Positions 37,401 to 45,887 of a stretch of DNA of 64,000 nt are shown piece after piece. The notes below the pieces were generated by a model, which did no database searches, was not told where the DNA came from, and saw nothing but the letters and a program-made list of their open reading frames with translations. Both the position numbers and the translations under genes were made by a program. How positions within the stretch are numbered: position 1 is the stretch's first letter; the number at the start of each line of letters is the position of its first letter. Source of the stretch: Lineus longissimus (lineage: Eukaryota; Nemertea; Pilidiophora; Heteronemertea; Lineidae); contig NC_088318.1 in NCBI RefSeq assembly GCF_910592395.1, forward strand, positions 10,294,349 to 10,358,348. The letters are read 5' to 3'.

Positions 37401-38458
37401 GCTTAGCCAAAATGGTATTGCTTAGCCATAAGTGCTGTGCCCAGAGCTGAGGTTGGGGAAATGTGTTAAACTTCACAGTTTCTTTGTAACAACATCGGTC
37501 AAAAAAATAACAATTGCTATTCAACGTCTGCTGAATATAATTCCTTTTGATGTCGTTGACAACCTTATAAAACAGTATAATACAAGGTGATGCTCTTTAA
37601 CAAACTTTAATAAATATACCAAAAGAATTACGTCGCAGGAAAAGAACTTTTTCAAGCAAAAAAAGGCAGAAAACCGAGTTTGGCGTCAAAATCCACTCCC
37701 GCGGCCATAGATGATAAAGGAGATGGATAATCCAGTGGCATTCTTTCAGCATCTTCCATCATGCTGTGACACTTCTGCCACGTTTCTTTCCACAATTTCA
37801 CAATCGCTGCGAACCATATCCGCCACCGTTGATTCGATTTTGACAGTATTAATCGAAGATCAGAGGAGTGCGTTATCGGTGATGACATTAAAAATGTTAT
37901 CCCGGGTAATGCGCGTATTGAATAAGTGGCACTCTGCGTAAGGAGTGTTACTTGTGTCCTCAGGCAGAAATACTGCTCTTTGCACATGATTCTGTTAGAT
38001 AATTGACCTCAGAAAGGAATGATCAGGAAATGGTATAGAAGGTGTAATGTTTTTTGTGTGATTAGTGGGAACTTTGAATTAAAAAATCATCCTTTCGATT
38101 GAATAATACACAGGTGTCTATTAAAATGAGTGCCTTATCCAAGCTTGGTAACAGTAAGAGTCAGGCGTTGTCCTCAATGTTATCAAGGATGATCCTCGGT
38201 AACTTTAAGGTACACCTAGGTTGGATAGCAAAGGATAACCAGAACAACCAACTGTTTGGGCTTTAGTATACATATTCTCATTGAGTACCGATAGCCATTT
38301 ATTCGTCATATATGTCATATATGACCTTAGTTGGAAAGATTGACTGTAAAATGTTTAAAATTGTGTTTATTCTAAAAGGTATGGGAGCTGGCCCACAGGA
38401 ACTGGGATTGCCTGAAGTTCTGCGAAAAAGTTATTCATGAAAATCTATGTACGTGTAC
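37401..38458. other. Left flank of the DIRS element
   Basis: Overlapping frames at 37652-37987 (minus) and 37711-37941 (plus) have more even base composition than the surroundings but no splice borders or known motif. No target duplication matching the right flank of the DIRS element is seen at 38440-38458. Confidence 0.3.
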
Positions 38459-38467
38459 TTTTATGTC

Positions 38468-38640
38468 GTTCATACTCTACCCAGGTCAGACTTTTGCATA
38501 TGTACTCATATCGGATCTACCCGAGGAATTATTTAACTAATTACATTAGAAAATAACCAGCCAGTTCACAAGGCTACGTCCAGGCGGCGCCCCTGTACAG
38601 CCCATCAACCGTGCAAGCCGCCATATTGCCAGTACTTTTT
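38468..38640 (+). repeat. DIRS left inverted terminal repeat
   Basis: About 173 bp is the reverse complement of 45028-45199, differing by a one-base indel near the outer edge. It contains CTACCCAGGTCAGACTTTTG at the outer side and CCGCCATATTGCCAGTACTT at the inner side. The outermost 9-12 bp of the two element ends differ from each other, as is usual when the ends are templated from the internal complementary region. Confidence 0.93.
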
Positions 38641-38922
38641 CCTCGGCGCCTTGTATCACAAGCACCGAGTTTCTGCTGCTGTTTGCGTTGATTCCCCCGC
38701 GACAGTATTGAGAAGGATCCTCCCCCGGACGTCCGTTTTGGAGCTGCCGATTTCAGGAAGCGGGTGAGACCATTCCTTTACCCATCTTTCTCTGAATTCG
38801 TCACTTAGAACGCTTTTTCTTCGCCGTTCTCCCAAAAATTTTTCTCGCTCCAGGCTCCGGTCACGTGACCAAATAAATCCAAGTTTTTCTTATCGTTCAC
38901 TTTCTTTGTGTGGCCTCTCAAG
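38641..38922 (+). promoter_or_regulatory. DIRS leader, with a possible 5' intron
   Basis: This is an untranslated leader between the left repeat and the first gag ATG. It has no ATG before a donor-like GCGG|GTGAGA at 38764. A pyrimidine-rich tract then leads to CTCTCAAG directly in front of the ATG at 38923, so a short intron (about 38764-38922) ending at the start codon is possible. Further AGs (38977, 39014) in T-rich context could also serve. No TATA box was recognised. Confidence 0.35.
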
Positions 38923-41430
38923 ATGCTGGCTCTGCCGCTCTTGTTAGCGTCCTTCTTGTCCTTATTGGGCTTTCCAGCCCTCTTATTGGGCCTGTTACCC
39001 TTCTGGGTATTCAGGTGCCCGGGTGCCGGTGTATCGGGGATTATTAGTCCCCGTCCCGGTTCGTCCCCGGCTCGCCAGTCCGCCCCGTCGGACTCGGCGA
39101 CTGCGGTTTCGTCCGCTGCCGGGACGCTGCCTTCTGCTTCTCCGGCCCCTCGGCCGTCGAAGAAGCAGAAGCCGACCCGGAGAGGCCCCAGAAAGTCTGG
39201 TGCGGCCTCTTCTAAGTCCCCCTCCGCTGTTTCTTCTCAGCGGGGGCGAGGCCCCCGGAGCTCTGGCGCCGTTTCGGCGCCCGACTCCGGGGCTCGGGCC
39301 GGGCACCCTCCATTCGGAGGTGTGCCCCCCGGGTTCTCTCCTAGGTTGAGCGCCGGTGACCCCCTCATCGGGGCGCCCCCTAGGGAGATTGGCTCCTCCC
39401 CCCTTTCACAGGGGGTCGAAGTGAGCGGGACTCTGGACGCTTTGCGTCCCGATCCCCTGGGCGTGGAGCATACCCCGCTGGAGGCAGACCTCCTGATTCA
39501 GGAACTCCTCCGGCTACCGGCCGTGGAGTCCTTAGTCACGTCTAAGCCCCCACCTGGCCGGGTTTCCTCCGCCCTCCCCCGTCGGGACCCCCCTGCTGCG
39601 GCATTGGGTCGTCCCCCGTCCTCCTCCGGGTTGGATGTGCCTCCGGCAGTGTCTTCGGTTGTGACTGTCTCGTCAGATCACACCGTCACATCTGACCGCT
39701 CTGAGGCGACGGGGCGTATCCCATCGGGTTATGAGGCCTGGCAGGCGGCTCACCCCAATTTCCGTCCCCTTCTGAGGACGTCGACCGCCTCCCCGTGGGT
39801 TACTGCAGACTCGGGCGTCACCCCCCCTGTTCTGCCGCCCCCTCTTGTCTCGCACGGAGGTGACCTACCCCCCTGGGGTAGGGGTGCGACAATGGGGCAT
39901 TACGTCCGTTCTAGAGACCCTAGGGTCTGTCCGGACGTCGGGAGGGTTCGCCCCACGATTTCGCCGGTGCGACCCCGTCCCTCCCTGTCTGGCTCTGCGG
40001 GTCTGAGCTCCACCCCCTTTGTGGTGGGTAGCCCCCCGCCATCCCTGCCTGCCCCAGGTATGTCCAGACAGGATCCCCGGCCTATCGCACCGGGCCTTAC
40101 GGCCCAGCAGCGTCAGGTCCTGCAGAGTTTGGCTGCCCATCTGGAGACCAAAAATCTCTCAGATAGGGCCCCTCAGCAGCAGGCCGGGAGACCAGTGGCC
40201 TTTGAGCTGCCCCAAGTCCCCATGGAGGTCGACTATCAATTCGATGAGTCGCAATCTTCCATCGGGCAGGCCCCTCAGGCTGACTGCCCCTCTGGAACAG
40301 AGGACCCCACCATTGTGGCTGGGATGCGCGATCTTCGCGCGCTCGTCCGGCAGTTCGTGCCGACCGAGCATTGTCCTCTCCCGCCGGTCAACCCCGCGCT
40401 CGGCCGTGCTCCCTTCGATCTTTTCGGGGATGCCGACGAGCCGGACTTGGCTGCCGTGCCGGACCGGGCACTCGATGAGTTGCCCCCCTCCCCTGCCTTG
40501 ATCAGAGCCTCTCATTGGCTCGATTCAACGCTTAGGGACACGGCGCCGTCCTGCGGGGGCCACCAGCGCTCCCTGGTCTCGACTTTGCCGTCGACTGGAC
40601 CGGGAGCCTGGACGAAGGCGGGGAAGCGCTTCACGGCCACTTCCCCTCACAGTCCTTCGTATAGGCCAGAATACTATAGAGTATCGCCGTCGGGGACTGA
40701 CCCGGTCTCACTCATCCCCTTGAGGGATGATGTGCAGCTCGCCGGGTTGGTCGTTCCGAAAGTCCTCACGTCTGCTCCTATGAGGGATGCCAAGAACGAT
40801 GAGGCCCTGGCCAAGGAGACGCAGTCGGTGTTATCGTACGCCGACTTGACGCTCTGTGCCCTGTCCAGGTCGTTGGCTGCGGACGCCACGGATGAGCAAC
40901 GCATCCTGGCTATGTCCTTACAGCAGTCACTGCAACATGCCAGTGACTTAGCTGCCAAACAAGCAGCCAACGCGGTGCTGAAGCGCCGGGACCTCCTCAT
41001 CGAGGGGCTGAGTGTGGTCCGCGCCCAGTTTCTGCGCGGGGCCTTGCGGACCGCCCCTTTGGGCGGTCCCTTCTTATTCCACGATTCGCTGCCTGATACC
41101 TTAGGGGCTCAGCGCGAGTCGGATAAGAGTCGTGAGGGGGACCCTCCTCCCCCCAGACAGGCCCCCCGCCCGCGTTCCTCTTCATGGTCCGCGGGCCGGG
41201 GACGTCAGCCGGAGTTTAGACGCCCCCGGGGTGCGTCGGCCTCTCGTGGGCCCTCGGCCTCGCAGGGCTCCTCCGGGTCTTTTCGTCCCCGAGGGCAGAC
41301 AGAAGCTGCGGCTCCAGCCCGCCCCTCCAATAAGCGCCACCGCTCCTCAGGTCAGGGCGGAGGTGGCGGGCAGCCCAAGCGCCCCTTCCGGCCACAACAG
41401 CGGAAGGGTCGCGGGGGCAGGCGTCGGTGA
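38923..41430 (+). CDS. DIRS ORF1, gag-like protein
   Basis: A frame of 835 residues from the first ATG. The N-terminus is oddly hydrophobic (MLALPLLLASFLSLLGF), which may reflect a pyrimidine-rich, perhaps intronic, stretch and not a real signal peptide. Residues about 30-590 are rich in Pro, Ser, Gly and Arg and look disordered. Residues about 590-730 form a helical block (for example ETQSVLSYADLTLCALSRSL) like the conserved core of DIRS gag proteins. The last ~95 residues are RG/RGG-rich and end KGRGGRRR, fit for binding nucleic acid. Its likely role is packaging the element RNA into particles. The 3' 300 bp overlaps the RT frame, which lies in another frame. Start uncertain. Confidence 0.75.
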   Translation: MLALPLLLASFLSLLGFPALLLGLLPFWVFRCPGAGVSGIISPRPGSSPARQSAPSDSATAVSSAAGTLPSASPAPRPSKKQKPTRRGPRKSGAASSKSPSAVSSQRGRGPRSSGAVSAPDSGARAGHPPFGGVPPGFSPRLSAGDPLIGAPPREIGSSPLSQGVEVSGTLDALRPDPLGVEHTPLEADLLIQELLRLPAVESLVTSKPPPGRVSSALPRRDPPAAALGRPPSSSGLDVPPAVSSVVTVSSDHTVTSDRSEATGRIPSGYEAWQAAHPNFRPLLRTSTASPWVTADSGVTPPVLPPPLVSHGGDLPPWGRGATMGHYVRSRDPRVCPDVGRVRPTISPVRPRPSLSGSAGLSSTPFVVGSPPPSLPAPGMSRQDPRPIAPGLTAQQRQVLQSLAAHLETKNLSDRAPQQQAGRPVAFELPQVPMEVDYQFDESQSSIGQAPQADCPSGTEDPTIVAGMRDLRALVRQFVPTEHCPLPPVNPALGRAPFDLFGDADEPDLAAVPDRALDELPPSPALIRASHWLDSTLRDTAPSCGGHQRSLVSTLPSTGPGAWTKAGKRFTATSPHSPSYRPEYYRVSPSGTDPVSLIPLRDDVQLAGLVVPKVLTSAPMRDAKNDEALAKETQSVLSYADLTLCALSRSLAADATDEQRILAMSLQQSLQHASDLAAKQAANAVLKRRDLLIEGLSVVRAQFLRGALRTAPLGGPFLFHDSLPDTLGAQRESDKSREGDPPPPRQAPRPRSSSWSAGRGRQPEFRRPRGASASRGPSASQGSSGSFRPRGQTEAAAPARPSNKRHRSSGQGGGGGQPKRPFRPQQRKGRGGRRR

Positions 41431-43546
41431 CTTGTCACCTTCTCCTCGGGCGCTAATAGGCGACACTCCCTCGGACTCTGTCGTTGGGGGCCGACTGCGC
41501 CATTTCGCAGCCTTTTGGGTCGGATGGTGTCAAAAAGGCTCCCCAGTCCCGGACATGCTCCGGCACGGGGTTCGCCTCGATTTTGCCCATCCTCCCCCAA
41601 CGACATCGACTCCCCACCCTGTATTACCCCCCGTGGACCCGGCCAGGGCCGAAGCCCTTCGGTCCGAGGTCAACTCCCTCCTCCAGAAGGAGGCTGTCAC
41701 GGTGGTGGAAGACCACTCCTCCCCGGGCTTTTACAGCCACATCTTCTTGGTTCCGAAGAAGTCGGGAAAATGGAGATTGGTCATAGACCTGTCCAGCCTG
41801 AACCGGTTCCTCAGGGTACCCAGTTTCAGGATGGAAACAACAAGGTCAGTGGCAACAGCGGTGCAGCCCGACGATTGGGCCGTCTCCATGGACTTGCAGG
41901 ATGCGTATTTTCACATCCCAGTCCATCCAGACTTTCAACATTTCCTTCGCTTTTACTTCGAAGGCAAAATTTATCAGTTTCAGGCCTTGCCTTTCGGCCT
42001 GGCTTCCGCTCCGCTTATTTTCACAACCGTCGTCAGGGCGTTCGCCGCCCCGTTTCACGCCTTGGGCTTCAAGCTCCATTGCTACTTAGACGACTGGCTG
42101 CTGCGTTGCCAATCCCGTCCCCGTCTTCTCAAGCAGACTCGGTTCTTGCTCAAGACGGCGACCCAGGCCGGGTGGATAACAAACTTAGAAAAATCCGAGC
42201 TAGACCCGTCTCAGGATTTTGTCTTCGTGGGAGTACGTTTCCGTACCAGAGAGGGCCTCATGTCCCCACCTCAGGACCGGGTCACCAAGATCCGGTCTCT
42301 GATTCGGGCTTTCCGTCGTCGAGACAGCGCCACAGCCAGACAGTTCCTGTCCCTGCTGGGCCTGCTCAATTCGGCGGCGGACCAGGTTCCTCTCGGTCGC
42401 CTGTATATGCGCCCCCTCCAGCTCCTCCTACTCTCGAGTTGGCGCCCCTTCTCGGACCCACTCGATCGAGCAGTAGCACTCCCTTCCATGCTACTGGAGG
42501 ACGTTTGGAGGTTCTGGGGGACGGGGACGGAGCTCCTCCGCGGGGTGCAGCTCCGTCCGTTACCCCCCCAGATGTCCCTCTTCACGGACGCCTCCCTCTT
42601 CGGATGGGGGGCTCACCTGAACGAGGGCGACCTGACCACCAAGGGCACGTGGTCAGGGGAGGAGTCTCGCCTTTCGATCAATATTCTCGAAATGCAGGCT
42701 GTCATCCTAGCCGTGAAGGCCTTTTCGTCCCGGTTACGGGGTCACAGGGTATCTCTGTTCTCCGACAACTCGACTGTCGTCGCCTATATTCGGAGACAAG
42801 GGGGAACGAGGTCCGACACTCTGTGTCGTCTGACATGGGACCTCCTACAATTTTGTCGTCGGCTGGACATCCAGCTCTTCCCCCGTCACATCCCCGGCAA
42901 GAGGAACATCCTGGCGGATGCTCTCTCCAGAGCCGATCGCTTAGTCCAGACCGAGTGGACCCTCCATCAGGAGATTGTGTCCCGGCTGGCCGGGATGTGG
43001 GATGCGCCGATTGTGGACCTTTTCGCCACTCGCCTCAACAAGAGATTCACCCTGTATTACTCCCCTCTCCCGGACGACGAGGCCTTGGGAGTAGACAGCC
43101 TGTCGGCCTCCTGGGACGGCCTCAATGCTTATGCATTCCCGCCAACCCCTCTGTTGCTGCCGGTTCTGAACAAAGTGGCCTCATCGCGCGTCAGGCTTTG
43201 CCTGATCGCCCCTTGTTGGCCGAACCAAGCTTGGTTCCCGGTGTTGCTGGAGCTCCTGACGGACCACCCCCGCAGATTGCCGGAGTGGGACCGCCTGCTA
43301 TATCACCCGATAGGCCGGGTCTACCATCAGGACCCTTCTTTCTACAGGCTTCACGCCTGGAGACTATCGGGCATTTCCTCCGAGAGAGAGGCTTTTCGGA
43401 GGACGTTATCCGAAAAGTCGCTCAGCCTCAGAGACAGTCTACCCTTACATCATACGACAGTAAGTGGCTCGTCTTTCGAGACTGGTGCGGAGAGCACGGA
43501 GTTTCTCCGATCGCTCCCACTCTTCCCAACTTCCTCGATTTCCTAA
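41132..43546 (+). CDS. DIRS reverse transcriptase / RNase H polyprotein
   Basis: The coordinates give the open frame; no ATG occurs before 41555, yet similarity to DIRS RTs begins at GGRLRHFAAFW (41486), so the protein must be entered by frameshift, splicing or a non-ATG start. RT (about residues 185-385) shows MDLQDAYFHIPV (Asp 254), LPFGLASAP and the catalytic YLDD (from residue 318). RNase H (about 480-605) shows the four acidic positions in FTDAS (486), LEMQA (520), FSDNS (545) and LADALSR (596). The C-terminal part (about 620-740, with DLFATRLNKRF and CLIAPCWPNQAWFP) corresponds to the region described in DIRS elements as Dam-methylase-like. The enzyme copies the element RNA into DNA. 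Its 3' end overlaps the recombinase frame by about 200 bp. Confidence 0.9.
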   Translation: MRGTLLPPDRPPARVPLHGPRAGDVSRSLDAPGVRRPLVGPRPRRAPPGLFVPEGRQKLRLQPAPPISATAPQVRAEVAGSPSAPSGHNSGRVAGAGVGDLSPSPRALIGDTPSDSVVGGRLRHFAAFWVGWCQKGSPVPDMLRHGVRLDFAHPPPTTSTPHPVLPPVDPARAEALRSEVNSLLQKEAVTVVEDHSSPGFYSHIFLVPKKSGKWRLVIDLSSLNRFLRVPSFRMETTRSVATAVQPDDWAVSMDLQDAYFHIPVHPDFQHFLRFYFEGKIYQFQALPFGLASAPLIFTTVVRAFAAPFHALGFKLHCYLDDWLLRCQSRPRLLKQTRFLLKTATQAGWITNLEKSELDPSQDFVFVGVRFRTREGLMSPPQDRVTKIRSLIRAFRRRDSATARQFLSLLGLLNSAADQVPLGRLYMRPLQLLLLSSWRPFSDPLDRAVALPSMLLEDVWRFWGTGTELLRGVQLRPLPPQMSLFTDASLFGWGAHLNEGDLTTKGTWSGEESRLSINILEMQAVILAVKAFSSRLRGHRVSLFSDNSTVVAYIRRQGGTRSDTLCRLTWDLLQFCRRLDIQLFPRHIPGKRNILADALSRADRLVQTEWTLHQEIVSRLAGMWDAPIVDLFATRLNKRFTLYYSPLPDDEALGVDSLSASWDGLNAYAFPPTPLLLPVLNKVASSRVRLCLIAPCWPNQAWFPVLLELLTDHPRRLPEWDRLLYHPIGRVYHQDPSFYRLHAWRLSGISSEREAFRRTLSEKSLSLRDSLPLHHTTVSGSSFETGAESTEFLRSLPLFPTSSIS

Positions 43547-44421
43547 ACTTTTTGTTTACGGTTCGGAAGTTTTCGGTCCAGGGGGTTAAGGGCTATCGCT
43601 CTGCCATTGCCGTCACCCTTAGACTGACAGGCTCCTGGCAACCGGCTTGGGACGACGCCTTGTCATCGTTGCTTCGCAACATGTCTCTGGAGCGTCCCCG
43701 CTCCTTACATTGCGTCCCCAAGTGGGATCTCTCGGTGGTGTTACGGGCTCTTATGAGATTTCCATTCGAGCCCTTGCACCTAGCAGATAGGAAGCATCTT
43801 ACCTTTAAGACCGTCTTCTTGGTGGCCTTAGCTACGGCCCAGAGACGGTCCGAGCTCCATGCCCTAGCTTTTGACAAGCTAGCCTTCAATGAGAGGGGCG
43901 CGGTCCTAGAATTTGTCCCAGGCTTTATTGCGAAGAACCAGGCGCCTTCCACCTCCAGGCGCCCGGTTCTTATTCCATCCCTTTCCAGGGTGGTCTCTCG
44001 AGACCTCCCGGATAGAACTCTCTGCCCCGTCCGGGCCTTGAGGTTCTATGTCGATAAGACCAAAGACCCTGCCGTCCGTCTCGGCAGAAAGCGTCTTTTT
44101 CTGTCTTATCGCGAGGGATTCACACGGGAGATTGCGCCCGCCACGGTCGCCAGATGGTTGGTGGCCACCATCCGGCAGGCCTACTCCATGACTCTTCAGT
44201 CTCCGGAGCTTCGCCGCCTGGGTTCCGTGACGGCCCACGAGATTCGTGCCATCTCGACTTCATGGGCCGAATATAGGGGAGTCGCCTTGAACGAGGTCTT
44301 GGAGGCGGCGACGTGGAGTTCTCACTCCACTTTCTCCCAACATTATATGCGCGATTGTTCCGTGATGACTGACGGTATGCTGTCTCTCGGTCCAATCGTC
44401 GCTGCTCAGCACGTAGTCTAG
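43345..44421 (+). CDS. DIRS tyrosine recombinase
   Basis: The recombinase homology begins at about QASRLETIGHFLRERGF. The same frame is open without a stop from 41431, so the true start is unknown; the nearest in-frame ATG inside the domain (43681) would cut off conserved N-terminal sequence. Catalytic residues are visible: the first Arg of QRRSEL (43843), the HxxR of TAHEIR (His 44236, Arg 44245), a W/H in ATWSSH (44314-44325) and the Tyr nucleophile in FSQHYMRD (44344). An N-terminal SAM-like core-binding part (STLTSYDSKWLVFRDWC) precedes them. It would integrate the circular DNA copy. The sequence TTCTTTCTACAG ends exactly at 43347 and resembles a 3' splice site. Confidence 0.9.
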   Translation, partial: QASRLETIGHFLRERGFSEDVIRKVAQPQRQSTLTSYDSKWLVFRDWCGEHGVSPIAPTLPNFLDFLNFLFTVRKFSVQGVKGYRSAIAVTLRLTGSWQPAWDDALSSLLRNMSLERPRSLHCVPKWDLSVVLRALMRFPFEPLHLADRKHLTFKTVFLVALATAQRRSELHALAFDKLAFNERGAVLEFVPGFIAKNQAPSTSRRPVLIPSLSRVVSRDLPDRTLCPVRALRFYVDKTKDPAVRLGRKRLFLSYREGFTREIAPATVARWLVATIRQAYSMTLQSPELRRLGSVTAHEIRAISTSWAEYRGVALNEVLEAATWSSHSTFSQHYMRDCSVMTDGMLSLGPIVAAQHVV

Positions 44422-44880
44422 GTTCTCCCTGCCTAGCCTACCCGCCGGACTCCTCACTCCGGATCCTCCGTCCTTCCCTCTAAAGATGGGGGGGAGGTGC
44501 GGACATTCATGCCGGGACGTGGTTCCCCTGTGCATGTGCCCCGTCCGGATGTCTTAGGTTGAGCCGCCTAGACTTTGTGGGTTGTCCCCGCACGCAGAGG
44601 GTGGTTACCCTCTTAAGTCCACACATTCTTTTGGCGAGGTGTGTGCTGAGCAAGTACCATGCGATGTGCTACCTTACTCTAGGGGGTAGTTGATAACCTT
44701 AGGGCCTTTCCATTATTCTTTTATATGGTGGCCTGACCGTTGAGCCATGAGCATCCCCATTTCTCTTTGGTCTGGTTATCCCGGTCTCACCCGTTGGGTT
44801 CTGCTATGCGGCTTGGAGACAGTTCACGTCGCTACATGGTAAGTCACGTTTACCCACCTTCCTTAGGTTGTTGGTATTCG
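44422..44880 (+). other. DIRS 3' non-coding region
   Basis: Between the recombinase stop and the internal complementary region. It has a run of short pyrimidine- and GGGG-containing blocks and no frame with support. An AATAAA signal for RNA 3' ends is found only in the right end, at 45201-45206. Confidence 0.6.
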
Positions 44881-44977
44881 ATGCAAAAGTCTGACCTGGG
44901 TAGAGTATGAACGACATAAAATTCCCATTTCCTGTGGAAATGTGATTTTATTAGTTCATACCTACCCAGGTCAGACT
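44881..44977 (-). repeat. DIRS internal complementary region
   Basis: The reverse complement of these 97 bases reads through the outer right end of the element (AGTCTGACCTGGGTAGG ... GGGAATT) and straight into the outer left end (TTATGTCGTTCATACTCTAC). It is therefore a template for joining the two termini. Because each terminus carries AGTCTGACCTGGGTA, the region is also internally palindromic at its edges. In the DIRS replication model it lets the single-stranded cDNA circularise. Confidence 0.93.
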
Positions 44978-45027
44978 GCCCACCCGTCCGTCCCCACAGC
45001 AACGGGACTTACTTGAGTTGCTTGAGT

Positions 45028-45199
45028 AAAAAGTACTGGCAATATGGCGGCTTGCACGGTTGATGGGCTGTACAGGGGCGCCGCCTGGACGTAGCCTTGT
45101 GAACTGGCTGGTTATTTTCTAATGTAATTAGTTAAATAATTCCTCGGGTAGATCCGATATGAGTACATATGCAAAAGTCTGACCTGGGTAGGTATGAAC
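45028..45199 (-). repeat. DIRS right inverted terminal repeat
   Basis: It is the reverse complement of 38468-38640, from AAAAAGTACTGGCAATATGG to GACCTGGGTAGGTATGAAC. Beyond it, 45200-45233 (CTAATAAAATCACATTTCC and on to GGGAATT) is the unique right end copied in the internal complementary region. Confidence 0.93.
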
Positions 45200-45233
45200 T
45201 AATAAAATCACATTTCCACAGGAAATGGGAATT

Positions 45234-45659
45234 CATTTAGTTGCCTATACCATGACAAGTACTAACAATTATCTTCTTGCTACAAGCCTCATAACTGGCT
45301 ATACACTACAGCCACTCTCTTGAGTAGGCTACACCATACCACAGTAGGGTAACCTTCAGTTTGACTGATCATTCTGCTGTTGGTTTCTCTTGAGATCACT
45401 ATCTTGCCATGAAAGGTTACAATTCTCAGCATTTCTTATTCACAAGTAGTGCTTCTCATCTTGTTTATGGCAACTTCAAGCCTATATTCCATCTGTTCAG
45501 TCATGCAGCCGTTGTGCATCAGTTTAGTTTGTACTGCGCACACAGGCAACTAAATCAAGAGTGACGAAAAACATTTTCTTTCCCCACTTTGTATGTCAGT
45601 TCCGATTGCCAAGGGTTACAATAAGTGGACCAACGAGTCTTGTCTGTTCTTGCCCACAG
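45234..45659. other. Right flank of the DIRS element, nothing firm
   Basis: The host sequence resumes at CATTTAGTTGCC. There is no repeat of the left-flank bases (no target duplication), and no other feature is seen. Confidence 0.5.
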
Positions 45660-45887
45660 TTCTCATGGCAACTTGATATATGGATTGGTATGTAATTGCG
45701 TACCATATCATGATCAAGCGATATTCGATCAATCAAAAATTGAAGAGAACTTGCAGATGAAATTAAACATAAAGAAAAAACTCCTAATGAATGCAACATC
45801 AGTCCGGTGTATGCTTCAATGTCCAGACCTGCATGAAATGATCGATTTTACGTCTGTATCATGCGGCTTGTCTCGAGAAAAATCACG
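45660..45887 (+). CDS. Candidate internal exon
   Basis: It has a very good acceptor (TCTTGTCTGTTCTTGCCCACAG|) and a fair donor (TCACG|GTGAGA). It is open in the frame that enters with one base and leaves after two (phase 2 to phase 2). The peptide includes YHDQAIFDQSKIEENLQ, a lysine-rich stretch and MLQCPDLHEMIDFTSV. These phases fit the next candidate at 52821. No domain is recognised. A near-in-frame stop just beyond the donor means a chance frame cannot be excluded. Confidence 0.3.

Larger units (their letters stand above)
38459..45233 (+). mobile_element. Complete DIRS-type tyrosine-recombinase retrotransposon
   Basis: The element is about 6.8 kb and notably GC-rich. In order it carries the left inverted repeat, a leader, gag-like ORF1, RT/RNase H ORF, tyrosine recombinase, an internal complementary region and the right inverted repeat. 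The combination of a retroviral-type RT/RNase H with a lambda-type tyrosine recombinase in place of a DDE integrase, plus inverted repeats and an internal complementary region, defines the DIRS group. The ends are inferred from the internal complementary region, which fuses ...GGGAATT (right) to TTTTATG... (left) with two shared T bases. No target duplication is visible, as expected for recombinase-mediated insertion. All three reading frames are uninterrupted, so the copy may be young and possibly autonomous. It is inserted in plus orientation relative to the candidate host exons. Confidence 0.93.

Noticed and set aside
39673-44535. Many 60-120-codon frames on the minus strand of the DIRS element
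   Set aside because: They are shadows in GC-rich coding DNA opposite gag, RT and recombinase, without motifs. The minus strand of DIRS elements is not known to code here.
38450-45240. Target-site duplication of the DIRS element
   Set aside because: The left flank (ACGTGTAC) and right flank (CATTTAGTTG) share no direct repeat. The shared TT is part of the element ends.
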